Under the pieces are notes generated by a model. That model did no database searches. It had not been told where the DNA came from and saw only the letters and a list, made by a program, of their open reading frames with translations. 64,000 bases of DNA, from positions 11,817,501-11,881,500 of the forward strand of contig NZ_JAUSZI010000002.1 in assembly GCF_030817415.1 (NCBI RefSeq). The letters are read 5' to 3'. This document shows positions 16,947 through 26,373 of the stretch, piece by piece. Within the stretch, counting starts at the first letter, position 1; each line of letters opens with the position of its first letter. Source of the DNA: Streptomyces umbrinus. Lineage in GTDB: Bacteria; Actinomycetota; Actinomycetes; Streptomycetales; Streptomycetaceae. Made by a program: the position numbers and the translations under genes.

Positions 16947-17864
16947 ATGGCTCGGCACGAACTGCCGGCGACCCGGGACACCGTGGTGAACGTCTTCGGC
17001 CGGGACACCCCACCGGTTCTCACCGTGGACGCCGGCGACTCGGTGGTGGTCGACTCGCTGGACGCCGCAGGACACCTGGAGCCGATGCGAACACCCGGTG
17101 ACCCGAGGCCGAAGATGTTCGAGGACCGGATCGGCCACTGTCTCACCGGTCCGATCGCGGTGCGGGGCGCGGAGCCGGGCATGGTCCTTGAGGTGCGCTT
17201 CGAGTCCGTCGTGGCCGGCACCTGGGGCTGGACGCTCGCCGGGGTGAAGGACACCCCCCTGACGCGCCGACTCGGCGTCGCCGACGGACCCGCGTCATGG
17301 CTGTTGTGGAACATCTGCGACGGGACGGCCACCAACGACCGCGGCCAGACCGTGGACATCGCGCCCTTCCTGGGTGTGGTCGGTGTCCCTCCGGCGGAGC
17401 CGGGCTCGCATTCAACCATCCCGCCGAGAGCGGAAAGCGGAGGGAACATCGACTGCCGCGAACTGGTGGCGGGTTCCACGCTGTACCTGCCGGTGACCGT
17501 GCCCGGGGCGATGCTCCACCTGGGAGACGGCCACGCGGCACAGGGGAACGGTGAGGTCGCCGGAACGGCGATCGAATGCCCCATGACGACGGAGGTGACA
17601 CTCAACCTCCGGGAGCGGGCCCCGGTTCCCGGTATCCACGCCGAGACGCCCGAAGGACGCGTCACCTTCGGTTTCGACGCGGACCTGAACGCGGCGACGG
17701 GGGACGCGTTGGACGCCATGCTGGCCTGGCTGCGCCCACTTTTCGATCTGGACAGGACGGCGGCGCTGGCCTTGGCCGGCGTGGCCGTAGACCTGCGAAT
17801 CACCCAAGTGGCCAACGACACGTGGGGTGTGCACGCCGTGCTGCCGTACGACGCCGTCCGGTGA
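16947..17864 (+). CDS. Acetamidase/formamidase-family hydrolase, 305 aa
   Basis: FmdA/AmdA family, shown by the conserved core GGNIDCRELVAGSTLYLPV followed by PGAMLHLGDGHAAQGNGEVAGTAIEC (about 165-215), which carries metal-binding and catalytic residues. Characterised members release ammonia from formamide or short amides. ATG at 16947 follows AGGGAGG. With the CocE-like hydrolase it gives the operon two hydrolases, suggesting a nitrogen-containing or acylated aromatic substrate; this is inferred from context. Confidence 0.88.
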   Translation: MARHELPATRDTVVNVFGRDTPPVLTVDAGDSVVVDSLDAAGHLEPMRTPGDPRPKMFEDRIGHCLTGPIAVRGAEPGMVLEVRFESVVAGTWGWTLAGVKDTPLTRRLGVADGPASWLLWNICDGTATNDRGQTVDIAPFLGVVGVPPAEPGSHSTIPPRAESGGNIDCRELVAGSTLYLPVTVPGAMLHLGDGHAAQGNGEVAGTAIECPMTTEVTLNLRERAPVPGIHAETPEGRVTFGFDADLNAATGDALDAMLAWLRPLFDLDRTAALALAGVAVDLRITQVANDTWGVHAVLPYDAVR

Positions 17865-17957
17865 CCCCCACGACGGGATCAGCTACTGAACTCGACCTTG
17901 ATCCGACGTCATGACCTTCCTTGTAAACCGTGTGAGAGCGAGTAACGAGCAAACCGA

Positions 17958-18620
17958 ATGACATCTCATGACCAACTGATGACCATCACCCATGCGAGCC
18001 CTCAGGCCCGTCCGCGCCGGATTTCCTACACGGAGGTGCGCGCCCGGATCGGCGAGCCCGAGGACATGATCAAACGCAAGCTGCGCGACCGTCTCGACCG
18101 GCATGCGCGTCGTTTCATCGCCCATTCTCCTTTCCTGGCGATGGCCACGTCGGACGCCATGGGACTCCCTGACAGCTCACCACGCGGTGACTATCCGGGG
18201 TTCGTGAAGGTGCTCGACGAGCGCACGCTCGCCATTCCCGACAGGCCGGGCAACCAACTGGCCGACTCCTTTCGCAATCTCGCTGAGAACGACGGGATCG
18301 GGCTGATGTTCGTCGTCCCCGGAATGCGAGAAGTGCTGCGTGTCAACGGTCGTGCCTATCCCACCGACGAGCCGGACGTGCTCGCCCGGATGCGCACCGA
18401 GGGAAAGGAGGCCGAGCTGGCGATCGTCGTGGAACTGACGGAGGTCTTCTTCCACTGCGGCCGCGCGCTGATCCGCTCCCGGCTGTGGGATCCGGCGAGC
18501 CAGGCCCTGGCCGGGGAACTGCCGTCGATAGGCGAGATCGCCGCCGACCAGTTCGGGCTCGCCGCCGACCCGAGGGCGCTGACGGACATGCTCGAAGACG
18601 ACTACCGACACCTGTACTGA
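17958..18620 (+). CDS. FMN-binding PPOX-type split-barrel flavoprotein (MSMEG_1061-like), 220 aa
   Basis: Pyridoxamine-oxidase-like fold: FLAMATSDAMGLPDSSPRGD (about 55-75), then YPGFVKVLDERTLAIPDRPGNQ, RNLAENDGIGLMFVVPG and EVLRVNGRAYP, which bind FMN in this superfamily. The usual members of the group are about 200 residues, as here. It probably acts as a flavin-dependent reductase or oxidase in the same pathway. The gene ends eight bases before the PDR-type reductase, so the two are likely co-translated. No substrate can be assigned. Confidence 0.85.
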   Translation: MTSHDQLMTITHASPQARPRRISYTEVRARIGEPEDMIKRKLRDRLDRHARRFIAHSPFLAMATSDAMGLPDSSPRGDYPGFVKVLDERTLAIPDRPGNQLADSFRNLAENDGIGLMFVVPGMREVLRVNGRAYPTDEPDVLARMRTEGKEAELAIVVELTEVFFHCGRALIRSRLWDPASQALAGELPSIGEIAADQFGLAADPRALTDMLEDDYRHLY

Positions 18621-18627
18621 GGCGGCC

Positions 18628-19542
18628 ATGGCCATGCAACGAACCATTCTTGAGAAGGCCGAACCGGTCGCCGAAGGAGCCGTCTCGCTCCTCCTGCGCG
18701 GCGCCGACGGCCCGCTGGCCCCCTGGGAACCGGGCGCCCACATCGATCTGGCACTGCCCAACTGGCTGACCCGGCAGTACTCGCTGTGCGGGGATCCGGC
18801 CGACCTCGACACCTACCGTGTCGCAGTCCGTCACGACCGGCTCAGCCGGGGCGGCTCGGAGTACATCCACCTGTTCCTCGACGAGGGCCACACCCTCGAC
18901 GTCTCGGTGCCACGCAACAACTTTCCCCTGCTGCCCGCATCGGAGTACCTGTTCCTCGCCGGCGGGATCGGCATCACCCCCATCGTGCCGATGCTGACGG
19001 CAGCGGTCGAAGCGGGCGCCTCGGCGACGCTGGTGTACATGGGCGGGTCCCTCGCCACCATGCCGTTCGTCGACGAACTGCGGGCCGCGTACGGCAGCCG
19101 GGTGCGCATCCACGCTACCGAGCGGCACGGCAGGCCCGACTTCGCCGCCAAGGCGGCGGCGCTGGGCCCTCGGACGCTGGTGTACTGCTGCGGCCCCGCG
19201 CCGATGCTCGAAGCGGCCGAGGCGGCGTTCCCCGCGCAGCAGCTGCACATCGAGCATTTCCGGCCGGCGGCCAAGAAGTTCGCGCCCAACGAGCCCTTCG
19301 ATGTGCACTGCGCCCGGTCACAACGGACCGTCCGGGTCGGCGCGGAGGACTCCATGCTGGACGCGTTGAACCACGCGGGATTCCGCATACCGTCCGGATG
19401 CCGCGAAGGGGTCTGCGGCAGTTGCGAGATCGCCCTCGTCGAGGGAGAGCCGGAGCACCGCGACGACATCGGCGCCCCACCCGGTCGTATGTACTGCTGC
19501 GTCTCACGGGCGCTGTCGTCCGGCCTCACCGTCGACCTGTGA
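18628..19542 (+). CDS. PDR/VanB-family oxidoreductase (FMN, NADH and [2Fe-2S] domains), 304 aa
   Basis: Phthalate-dioxygenase-reductase layout: flavin-binding barrel with RQYSLCGD (about 52-59), nucleotide-binding domain with AGGIGITPIVPML and YCCGPAPMLEA, and a C-terminal plant-type ferredoxin domain with CREGVCGSCE and a final cysteine in MYCCVSRAL. It passes electrons from NADH to an oxygenase such as a Rieske dioxygenase or VanA-type demethylase. No such oxygenase is encoded nearby, so its partner is either elsewhere or one of the flavoproteins in this operon. ATG 18628 is used; an ATG two codons later is possible. Confidence 0.92.
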   Translation: MAMQRTILEKAEPVAEGAVSLLLRGADGPLAPWEPGAHIDLALPNWLTRQYSLCGDPADLDTYRVAVRHDRLSRGGSEYIHLFLDEGHTLDVSVPRNNFPLLPASEYLFLAGGIGITPIVPMLTAAVEAGASATLVYMGGSLATMPFVDELRAAYGSRVRIHATERHGRPDFAAKAAALGPRTLVYCCGPAPMLEAAEAAFPAQQLHIEHFRPAAKKFAPNEPFDVHCARSQRTVRVGAEDSMLDALNHAGFRIPSGCREGVCGSCEIALVEGEPEHRDDIGAPPGRMYCCVSRALSSGLTVDL

Positions 19543-19601
19543 CCCGATCCGTACCGCCCCTCATGCGCCGAACGCCGTGAGCGCCGACCATCCCGGGAGG
19601 G

Positions 19602-20273
19602 ATGCCCCATGACAATCCATCCGCACCTGACGACCAGGGCCGGTGGCTTGTGACCGACTGGATCGAACTGGCCGAATCGGTCATCACCTCGCCGTGGTTG
19701 TACGCGGTGCTCATCGCAGTGTCCTTCCTCGACTCCTTCCTCCCGCTGATCCCGAGCGAACCCGTCGTGATCGTCGCGGGGGTCTACGCCGCGACCGGTG
19801 AGACCGACATCGTGCTCGTCATCGCCGCCACGACGCTCGGGGCCCTTCTCGGCGATCTCGTTCCCTACGCGGTCGGACGCCTGTTGGGCGTACACATACT
19901 CAAGCGCCTGCCACCCGGCTCCAAACGTCGGATGGCCCACGACTGGTTCGCCCGCGAGCTCGACGCTCGCGGCGGCTTCATCCTGGTGACCACACGGTTC
20001 ATCCCGGTGGGGCGCTACCTGGCCACCTTGTCCACCGGGCTTGTCGGCTACCCGGTGGGCAGGTACCTGCTGTTCGTCGCGTTCGCCACCGCCACCTGGA
20101 GCGCCTACACCGCGCTCACCGGCTATTTCGGCGGCGTCGTGTTCCAGGAGAACACGCTGCTGGCCATCGCCGTCGGTGTGGGGCTGGCGGTCGTGGTGAC
20201 CGGTGTCATCGGAGGCGTACGTCACCTCCGCCGCCGCGGGACCGCCGTCGCAGCGGACACAGCCGTCGACTGA
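19602..20273 (+). CDS. DedA-family membrane protein, 223 aa
   Basis: SNARE-associated (DedA) family: LDSFLPLIPSEPVVIVAG, the central re-entrant region, then RGGFILVTTRFIPVGRYLAT with the conserved R-F-x-P-x-x-R signature, and three further hydrophobic helices. DedA proteins are inner-membrane phospholipid transporters that help keep lipid balance and proton motive force. GGGAGG precedes the ATG at 19602. It lies 60 bases behind the catabolic operon on the same strand but may be unrelated in function. Confidence 0.9.
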   Translation: MPHDNPSAPDDQGRWLVTDWIELAESVITSPWLYAVLIAVSFLDSFLPLIPSEPVVIVAGVYAATGETDIVLVIAATTLGALLGDLVPYAVGRLLGVHILKRLPPGSKRRMAHDWFARELDARGGFILVTTRFIPVGRYLATLSTGLVGYPVGRYLLFVAFATATWSAYTALTGYFGGVVFQENTLLAIAVGVGLAVVVTGVIGGVRHLRRRGTAVAADTAVD

Positions 20274-20274
20274 C

Positions 20275-20314
20275 CCCGGTCGTGACCGAACGTCAGGTCG
20301 GGGTGACGACCGGG
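20275..20314 (+). terminator. Inverted repeat after the DedA gene
   Basis: Arms CCCGGTCGT (20275-20283) and ACGACCGGG (20306-20314) pair perfectly, and the loop contains a second short GACC/GGTC pair. It lies at the end of the rightward operon, facing a leftward gene, so a terminator is likely. Confidence 0.55.
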
Positions 20315-20339
20315 CATCACCCCCCACCGATCGAGTGGT

Positions 20340-20720
20340 TCAGGGCCGGGGAAGCAGCTCTTCCAGAGCCGCGCGGGTCTCGGCTATGCCTTCCTTCCAG
20401 GCGGCGCTGCGCAGGGCAGCCATGTCCCATGAGGCCACGGGGTCGGCGTCGCTCACGCAGTAGCCGTAGACCGAGGAGGAGATGTCCTCTGTTGTGAGGA
20501 GGTGGTCGTAGTGGAACGATCCCTCGAAGCCGACCCAGGCTGCGGCCCGGCCATCCGCGCACAGGCGGCGCAAGACCTCGCACGTGTAGGTGTGCAGGTC
20601 AAGTGAGATGTCGCGAAAGGTGAGGTCGTACGACATGAGGCCGAGCGGCGCGATCTCTTCCGGTTGCCCCTCCGGCATGCACGGGCGCACCTCGTCGGGC
20701 ACGAGTCCGGCGAGGGACAC
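20340..20720 (-). CDS. Hypothetical protein, possibly N-terminally truncated
   Basis: The product is not recognised. The protein reads MSLAGLVPDEVRPCMPEG, then DISLDLHTYTCEVLRRLCADGRAAAWVGFEGSFHYDHLL and a C-terminal EGIAETRAALEELLPRP. It is acidic and cytoplasmic in character. GTG at 20720 is the only start, without a good ribosome site, and the frame stays open upstream into the LysR remnant region, so the original N-terminus may have been lost at a junction near 20750. Confidence 0.5.
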   Translation of the reverse strand: MSLAGLVPDEVRPCMPEGQPEEIAPLGLMSYDLTFRDISLDLHTYTCEVLRRLCADGRAAAWVGFEGSFHYDHLLTTEDISSSVYGYCVSDADPVASWDMAALRSAAWKEGIAETRAALEELLPRP

Positions 20721-20776
20721 CCGCTCCTCGCCAGCGACAGGGCCCTGCGCATGGCAGACCTTGCGACACAGGATGG

Positions 20777-21106
20777 GTGCGCTTCCGCCGCGCCAGCCTG
20801 CTCGACGAATACCTCGCCCGCCTGCTCGCCGACGTGGGCATCAGCCCGCCCACGGTGGCCCGAGCGTCACAGATCTCCACCGCCGTGCGACTGGCAGCCC
20901 AGGGCTTGGGCGTCACCGTGGTTCCGGCATCGGCCGTGCCCGAAAGCTTCGAACAGCTAGCCCGCCCGTTCCTGCCTTCCCTGACCGAACCCGTCATCGT
21001 CGGTATACGCCGCCACCCAGGTTCGGCGGAGGCAGCCGTGCTCGACCACCTCCATCAGCAGAACTGGTGCGGCACCAGCCTCCTCGCCCCGCATACCGCC
21101 CTCTGA
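20777..21106 (+). pseudogene. LysR-type regulator, C-terminal effector domain only
   Basis: The frame reads DEYLARLLADVGISPPTVAR followed by SQISTAVRLAAQGLGVTVVPASAVPE, the second half of a LysR substrate-binding domain, and ends normally at 21106. The helix-turn-helix and first half are missing. It cannot bind DNA. Confidence 0.75.
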
Positions 21107-21216
21107 ATTAACGAGCTGCCCCGCGATTGGTCTTGAGGTGTGTTGGCCTGGAGGTTCGGCTGGTGGGTGATTCAGCAGGCCGTGGGGCGGGCGAGCATGA
21201 GTCACGGGGCATCCCG
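21107..21216. other. Short intergenic region, nothing found
   Basis: Between the LysR remnant and the convergent quinone reductase gene. No promoter or hairpin is convincing. Confidence 0.4.
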
Positions 21217-21997
21217 TTAGCCGCGCACGTGCAGCCCGAAACCCGTGCGGCCCGCCGGCTCCCGTCCCTCCTTGAGGTGCAGTGAGGGGATCTCGTAGTC
21301 ACCGAGGTTCTGCGGCCGGAACGCGATCGGCTCGGTCGACTCCAGGGTGAGCAGGCGCTGCTCCCAGGCCTTGGCGACGTCCGGGTACTCCACGCTGGTC
21401 ATCCGGTCGGTGAACGTAGAGCACGAACGGCGGCAGCACCTCGATGCCCGGGTAGTAGAGGATGCCGTGGTGGATCGGGAACAGCAGATCGTCGATGGGG
21501 CCGTTGATCCCGCGAGCGGCGTAGTGCGACTCCGGGCCGCCGGCGGTCACCGACAGCAGAGCCTTCCTGCCCGCAAGGGTGCCTTCGCCGAAGCGCTCGC
21601 CGTATTTGGTGTCGCTGTGCTCGCCGACGCCGTACGCGAAGTGGTAGGTGAACACCCGGTCCACCCAGCCTTTGAGGATCGCGGGCATCGTGTACCACCA
21701 CAGCGGGAACTGGAAGATGATCGTGTCGGCCCACAGCAGCTTCTCCTGCTCGGCGAGGACGTCCGGGGTGAGTGTCCCGGCGTCGAAGGCCCGGCCCGAG
21801 TCCAGGGCGACCTTCAGCGGACGTGAGGCGTCGGGGCCGTAGTCCGCGGCGTCCACGACCGCCTTCCAGTTCATCGCGTACAGATCGCTCACCCGTACCT
21901 CGTTGCCGGCGGTCTCCAATGTGGACACCGCGAGGTCCTTCAGCGAGCTGTTGAGCGACTTCGGTTCCGGGTGGGCGTAGACGATCAGCGTCTTCAC
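21217..21997 (-). pseudogene. NAD(P)H:quinone oxidoreductase-like flavoprotein with one frameshift
   Basis: Flavodoxin-like fold: LIVYAHPEPKSLNSSLKD at the N-terminus (FMN/FAD phosphate loop), ADTIIFQFPLWWYTMPAILKGWVDRVFT (about 90-118) and TAGGPESHYA. The family (MdaB/NQO1-like) reduces quinones by two electrons. At about 21408-21418 one extra base shifts the frame after PPFVLY; the natural C-terminus (MTSVEYPDVAKAWEQRLLTL to HVRG) continues in the other frame. It is divergent from an MmyB-type regulator, a common pairing in actinobacteria. Either a recent inactivation or a sequence error. Confidence 0.8.
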
Positions 21998-22136
21998 GGG
22001 AACTCCTTCGGATCGGGTGTATTCGATCCTGGGGGCCGCAGCGCCCGGCGTTCAGGGGCTCCTCTTCCGTCGGACGGGACTTCCTGGTATCGGCAGGACC
22101 ACCTTCACGGGCACCACCGAGGCCATACTGAGGGGC

Positions 22137-22985
22137 ATGGACGACCTTGCGGGCTTCCTGCGGACCCGGCGTTCCCGGGTCGACCCGGCGGCCGTCGGCA
22201 TCCCCACCGACAGCCGCCGCCGGGTCGAAGGGCTGCGCCGCGAAGAGGTCGCGCACCTGTCCGGAGTCAGCGTCGACTACTACGTACGATTGGAGCAGGG
22301 CCGCGCGACCCAGCCCTCCGAACAGGTCCTCGACGCGCTCGCCCGCGTCCTCGGCCTCGACGAGACCGAACGCGGGCACCTCGACCGGCTCGCCCGGCAG
22401 CGCCGCCGCCGTGCGAAGGCGCCGGGCGGGCGGGTCCGGCCGGAGCTGCTACGCGTTATCGATCTGGTCGCCGACGCACCCGCGCTGATCATGGACCACC
22501 GCCTGGACGTGCTCGCCGGGAACCACCTCGCCGGGCTCCTCTACGGCCGGCCGATGCCGGGCCTGAACACCGCCCGGCACATCTTCCTTGAGGAGGCCGA
22601 GCGCGGCCTTTACGCGGACTGGGAAAACTGCACCCTCGACGTGGTCGGGCACCTGCGCCTGGCCGCCGGCAAATACCCCGAGGACCCCCGCCTGGCCTCG
22701 CTCATCGGCGAACTGGCGATGGGCAGCGAGCGCTTCCGCCGCCTCTGGGCCCGCGCAGACGTGCGCGCCCGCACACATGGACGCAAGGCGTACCGGCACC
22801 CGCTGATCGGACTGCTGGAACTGCACCAGGAGAACTTCGCACTACCAGATGAATCGGGCATGGAGCTGCTGGTGCTGTCCGCGGCCCCCGGCAGCCCCGC
22901 CGAGGACGCGCTGCGCCTGCTCGCGGGCCTAGACGCGGACAGCGATGACGCGCATCCCACAGTGAACGCTCAGATCCGCCGCTAG
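22137..22985 (+). CDS. Helix-turn-helix regulator with MmyB-like ligand domain, 282 aa
   Basis: XRE-type HTH at about 5-75 (GFLRTRRSRVDP, RRVEGLRREEVAHLSGVSVDYYVRLEQG) followed by the MmyB-like PAS-related ligand-binding domain (LIMDHRLDVLAGNHLAGLLYG...RLAAGKYPEDPRL). In Streptomyces these proteins often repress a divergent oxidoreductase gene, as found here. ATG 22137 is chosen: it follows GAGGGG and fits the family start. The stop codon overlaps the CTAG target of an IS5 insertion. Confidence 0.9.
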   Translation: MDDLAGFLRTRRSRVDPAAVGIPTDSRRRVEGLRREEVAHLSGVSVDYYVRLEQGRATQPSEQVLDALARVLGLDETERGHLDRLARQRRRRAKAPGGRVRPELLRVIDLVADAPALIMDHRLDVLAGNHLAGLLYGRPMPGLNTARHIFLEEAERGLYADWENCTLDVVGHLRLAAGKYPEDPRLASLIGELAMGSERFRRLWARADVRARTHGRKAYRHPLIGLLELHQENFALPDESGMELLVLSAAPGSPAEDALRLLAGLDADSDDAHPTVNAQIRR

Positions 22986-24080
22986 GGCGTGTGTGACGTC
23001 GTGATCAATCTCGGGTTCTGGTCCCGTGCAGGGGCGGTACCTGGTAGGACGCTGGGTGTGACACGTAGCAACTCACCGACGGGCAATGGGAGTTCATCGA
23101 GCCGTACCTGCCGATAGGCGAGTACGGTCCGTACCCCGGGCGGTTGCGGGAGCAGTTTCGAGGGGGTGATCTGGCGGTTCCGGTCCAGCGCCCAGTGGCG
23201 CGAGATGCCCTCCGAGTTCGGACCGTGGCCGACGGTCTACGGGCGCTTTCGCGTCTGGCGGGACGCCGGGGTCTTCTCCGCTTTTCTGGAAGGCATGATC
23301 GTGGAGGCCGCCCGCCGGGGACAGACGGACTTGTCCCTGGTCAGCGTGGACTCCACCACTGCCCGCGCCCAGCACGACGCCGCCGGGATGTGCATCGGCA
23401 AGGAGGTCCTGGACGCCCTGGAGGAAGCCGCCGCCGACCAGGAACGGGCCCGGCAAAAGGGGGCGGCCCGCCAGAACAGAACGGACAGGAGGGAAGCGAC
23501 GCCCCCGACCGGGAAAAACGGCGGCACCTCAGACGACGGCACAAGCTCCGTCTGAAGGAAGCCCTGCTCGGGAGATCCCGTGGTGGGCTGACGCGCAAGG
23601 TTCATCTCGCCGCGGACCGCAAGTGCCGCCCGTTGTCGTTCGTCCTGACCGCGGGACTGGCAGCCGACAGCCCGCAGTTCGTCCCCGTGCTGCAGAAGGT
23701 GCGGGTCCGTCTGCCTGTCGGCCGTCCCCGGACCCGGCCTGGGGCTGTCGCCGCCGACAAGGCCTACTCATCCCGCGCCAACCGCTCTTACCTGCGCAAA
23801 CGCAACATCAAGGCCGTCATCCCGGAGAAGAAGGACCAGGCCGCCAACCGGAAGAGGAAAGGCAGCCGGGGCGGCCGACCCACAGGTCACGACGCCGGTC
23901 TCTACAAGGAGCGGAACACCGTCGAGCGTCTCATCAACAAGCTGAAAGCCTGGCGGGGCATCGCGACTCGATACGACAAGACGCCCCAGAGCTACCTCGC
24001 CGGCCTCTACCTCCGCGCCTCCATGATCTGGATCAGCGACCTGCTGAAGGCAACTGATTGATCACGACGTCACACAGGCC
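22986..24080 (+). mobile_element. IS5-family insertion sequence
   Basis: Terminal inverted repeats of 24 bases (22986-23009 and 24057-24080) match with a single mismatch (GGCGTGTGTGACGTCG against GGCCTGTGTGACGTCG). CTAG flanks both sides (22982-22985 and 24081-24084) and is the likely target duplication. The left CTAG contains the stop codon of the upstream regulator. The element is about 1.1 kb, normal for IS5. Confidence 0.88.
23078..24061 (+). pseudogene. IS5 transposase in several frames
   Basis: Three frame blocks give a whole IS5/IS427-type DDE transposase: DGQWEFIEPYLPIGEYGPYP (frame of 23078), VIWRFRSSAQWREMPSEFG to GKEVLDALEEAAADQERARQ with VSVDSTTARAQHD (first Asp), then RGGLTRKVHLAADRKCRPL, AVAADKAYSSRANR (second Asp) and YKERNTVERLINKLK (Glu). 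The last change of frame lies at GCAAAAGGGGGCG (about 23452), which looks like the programmed frameshift of this group. The earlier shift near 23157 and the missing start context near 23052 look like damage, so the copy is probably inactive. Confidence 0.8.
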
Positions 24081-24101
24081 CTAGCCGCCGCTGCGGCTCT
24101 C

Positions 24102-25553
24102 ATGCTCGGAGCAGGCGGGCTGGTGGCCGTGAACGTGTACGCCTCTGCCCACGAGACATCGGGCGGCAACACCGTCAAACAGTCGCCTCAAGGTGGGACC
24201 GGCCAAGCTGCGGCCTCGGAGGCCTCGACCATCGACTGCCCCGACGTCGGTAGCCGACTGCAGCAGGTGCCGGACCAGGCCCGGGCCGAGGTCGACAGGG
24301 AACTTGCCGCACTGGACAGCCAGGTTTCGGAGGCTTACCAGAGGCTGCAGAGTTCAACCCGGGCCATACAGCAGGACTACAGCTTCGCAAAAAACGTGAT
24401 CATTGTCCCCCTCAAGGACAAGCGGGCTGCGACGATCGACCGGATCTCCATTGCCATCGGCAGGGTGGGGAACAAGCCGCAGGGACTCAAGGCACTGGCC
24501 GCCTGTACGCTGCGCGCTTCCGGCAACCAGAGGGACACCGGCGGCAACCAGAACGGCCGGGAGCAGGGCCAGGAGAACGGCCAGGGACAAGAGCAGGGCA
24601 ACGGGCAAGGCCAGCCCGTCAATGGCGGACAGGCAGGCAACGGGCCTGTCGCCGCCGACTTCGTCGACATCACCTCGGTGAAGCCCAACGTGACACCACC
24701 CCGAGGGTCGCAGCAGGCCTCCCGGGGTTCCTTCGCCACCCAGTGCGGTGTGAACGAGAACAAGCTGTACAACAGCGACAACGTCATCGTGGCGCCCGGT
24801 GTGGACAACGGTGCTCATCACACGCATGACTACGTCGGCAACCAGGCGAACGACGCGTTCGCCGACAACGACGACTTCGCGGGCGGAGACACGACCTGCC
24901 AGAACCAGGGGGACAAGTCGTCCTACTACTGGCCGGTCCTCCGGTTGCAGGACGGCACCGAGGAATTCGACGCCGAGCAGCAGGGCGGCGGCGCCGAGGG
25001 CAACGCCGGCAAGATCCTCACCGCATCGCAGGTGACCCTGGACTACGTGGGCAACGCGAGCAGCAAGGTCGTGGCCATGCCCAAGTTCCTGCGGATCATC
25101 ACCGGTGACGCCAAGGCATTCACCAACGGCACGACGAACGCCAACGCGGCGTGGAGCTGCACCGGCTTCGAGAACCGCCAGCTGACGGACAAGTACCCGA
25201 TCTGTCCCGAGGGCAGCAGCCTGGTGAGGACGTCGAAGTTCCAGAGCTGCTGGGACGGCCAGAACGTCGACAGCGCCAACCACCGCGACCACGTCGCGTT
25301 CGCCGATCCGAAGACAGGCGCCTGCCCGAGTGGCTTCAAGGCCGTTCCCCAGCTTGTACAGCGGCTGGTCTACGACGTGGACGCACCCAGCCTCAACGAC
25401 AGCGGCCAGTTCAGCCCGTTTTACGCGGTGGACGGCTTCCCGGAGCAGATGCACAAACCGATCACCGACCACGGTGACTTCGTCAACGTCTTCGACGAGC
25501 AGCTGATGAGCAAGATGGTCCAGTGCATCAACACCGGCCGCCAGTGCCAGTGA
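24102..25553 (+). CDS. Secreted DUF1996-domain protein, N-terminus cut by IS5
   Basis: The C-terminal two-thirds is a DUF1996 domain ([58 protein letters not shown]), a family of secreted actinobacterial and fungal proteins of unknown function. Between an N-terminal helical segment and this domain lies a Gln/Gly/Asn-rich linker. A hydrophobic segment at the start ([15 protein letters not shown]) is the core of a signal peptide, but its positively charged beginning is missing: the frame is open upstream into the IS5 end and the first ATG (24102) has no ribosome site. The protein may no longer be made or exported properly. Confidence 0.75.
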   Translation: MLGAGGLVAVNVYASAHETSGGNTVKQSPQGGTGQAAASEASTIDCPDVGSRLQQVPDQARAEVDRELAALDSQVSEAYQRLQSSTRAIQQDYSFAKNVIIVPLKDKRAATIDRISIAIGRVGNKPQGLKALAACTLRASGNQRDTGGNQNGREQGQENGQGQEQGNGQGQPVNGGQAGNGPVAADFVDITSVKPNVTPPRGSQQASRGSFATQCGVNENKLYNSDNVIVAPGVDNGAHHTHDYVGNQANDAFADNDDFAGGDTTCQNQGDKSSYYWPVLRLQDGTEEFDAEQQGGGAEGNAGKILTASQVTLDYVGNASSKVVAMPKFLRIITGDAKAFTNGTTNANAAWSCTGFENRQLTDKYPICPEGSSLVRTSKFQSCWDGQNVDSANHRDHVAFADPKTGACPSGFKAVPQLVQRLVYDVDAPSLNDSGQFSPFYAVDGFPEQMHKPITDHGDFVNVFDEQLMSKMVQCINTGRQCQ

Positions 25554-25639
25554 TGTCACTGCGCTGAGCCGCTGTCCGCACCCTCGACGACCGCCGGCAA
25601 CGCCAGCGGCTGAAACGAGACGCGTCGACATCGGGAGCA

Positions 25640-25724
25640 CGAAATCCGTCGCCCGCCGGCCCGGCCATGCCGACGTGCCACGCCGACAGGCTGGCCCGCT
25701 GGCACCGGCCGGTGACGGATTTCG
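25640..25724. repeat. Inverted repeat with 11-bp arms
   Basis: CGAAATCCGTC (25640-25650) and GACGGATTTCG (25714-25724) are perfect inverted arms, extended inward by a less perfect GGCC/GGCC pairing. The 63-base centre is GC-rich. It could be a small nonautonomous element or a relic of one. Confidence 0.55.
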
Positions 25725-25789
25725 CATGTCGCGAGTCGTGCGCGGGGACCTGGCCATCCTCAAGGCGTTGGTTACCCCATGCGGGCTCG

Positions 25790-26272
25790 GGCCGTGCCGC
25801 GTCCGTCGCCGACCTGTCCGGCGTGGACCCGCGCAAGCTGCCGGAGGCGGGGGCCGCGCTGACCGACCGTATGCGCGAGTACGTGTCCCGATGGGGCGCG
25901 GTCGCCCCCACTCCGACACCCCTCTTTCCAGTGGTCGACGGCGACGTCCTGCCCGCCACGCCCTGGGAGGCCCTGGCCGGCGGCGCGGCACGGGACATGG
26001 AGCTGATCGCCGGTCACAACCGGGACGAGTTCCGTCTGTTCCTGATGATCGAGGGCCCGCTCGGCCAGGTGGATGAGAACCATGGCGGCCATGGCCCTGG
26101 GCCTGTTCGGGCCCACACCGGACGCCTAGCAGTCCTACCGCGCCGCGTTCCCGGATGCCTCCCCGGAGTACCTCTTCGAACTCGTGCAGTCGGGCTGGCT
26201 GTTCCGCATGCCTTCGCTGCACCTCGCGCGGGCGCAAGTGGCCGGCGGCGGCCGGGCGCACATGTACGAACG
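25790..26272 (+). pseudogene. Type B carboxylesterase fragment
   Basis: LSGVDPRKLPEAGAALTDRM, then PLFPVVDGDVLPATPWEALA and LIAGHNRDEFRLFLM match the middle of a COesterase-family enzyme (the region around the catalytic glutamate). A frameshift near 26085 and an in-frame TAG at about 26128 interrupt it; the similarity continues (QSYRAAFPDASPEYLFELV). The catalytic serine region and the C-terminal histidine are missing. Confidence 0.7.
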
Positions 26273-26295
26273 CGTTCCACGTACGCGGGGGTACA

Positions 26296-26373
26296 TGAGT
26301 CCGCGCTCTTCGGCCAGCGTGCGAAGGCGATCTCCTGTACCTTCGTCGATCTTTATCGTGGTGTCGGCCGTAG
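26296..26373 (-). pseudogene. Ribbon-helix-helix antitoxin N-terminal remnant
   Basis: The minus strand reads DTTIKIDEGTGDRLRTLAEERG, the start of a CopG/VapB-like ribbon-helix-helix antitoxin. An ACG stands where an ATG would be expected, and the remainder and any toxin partner are missing. Confidence 0.55.
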
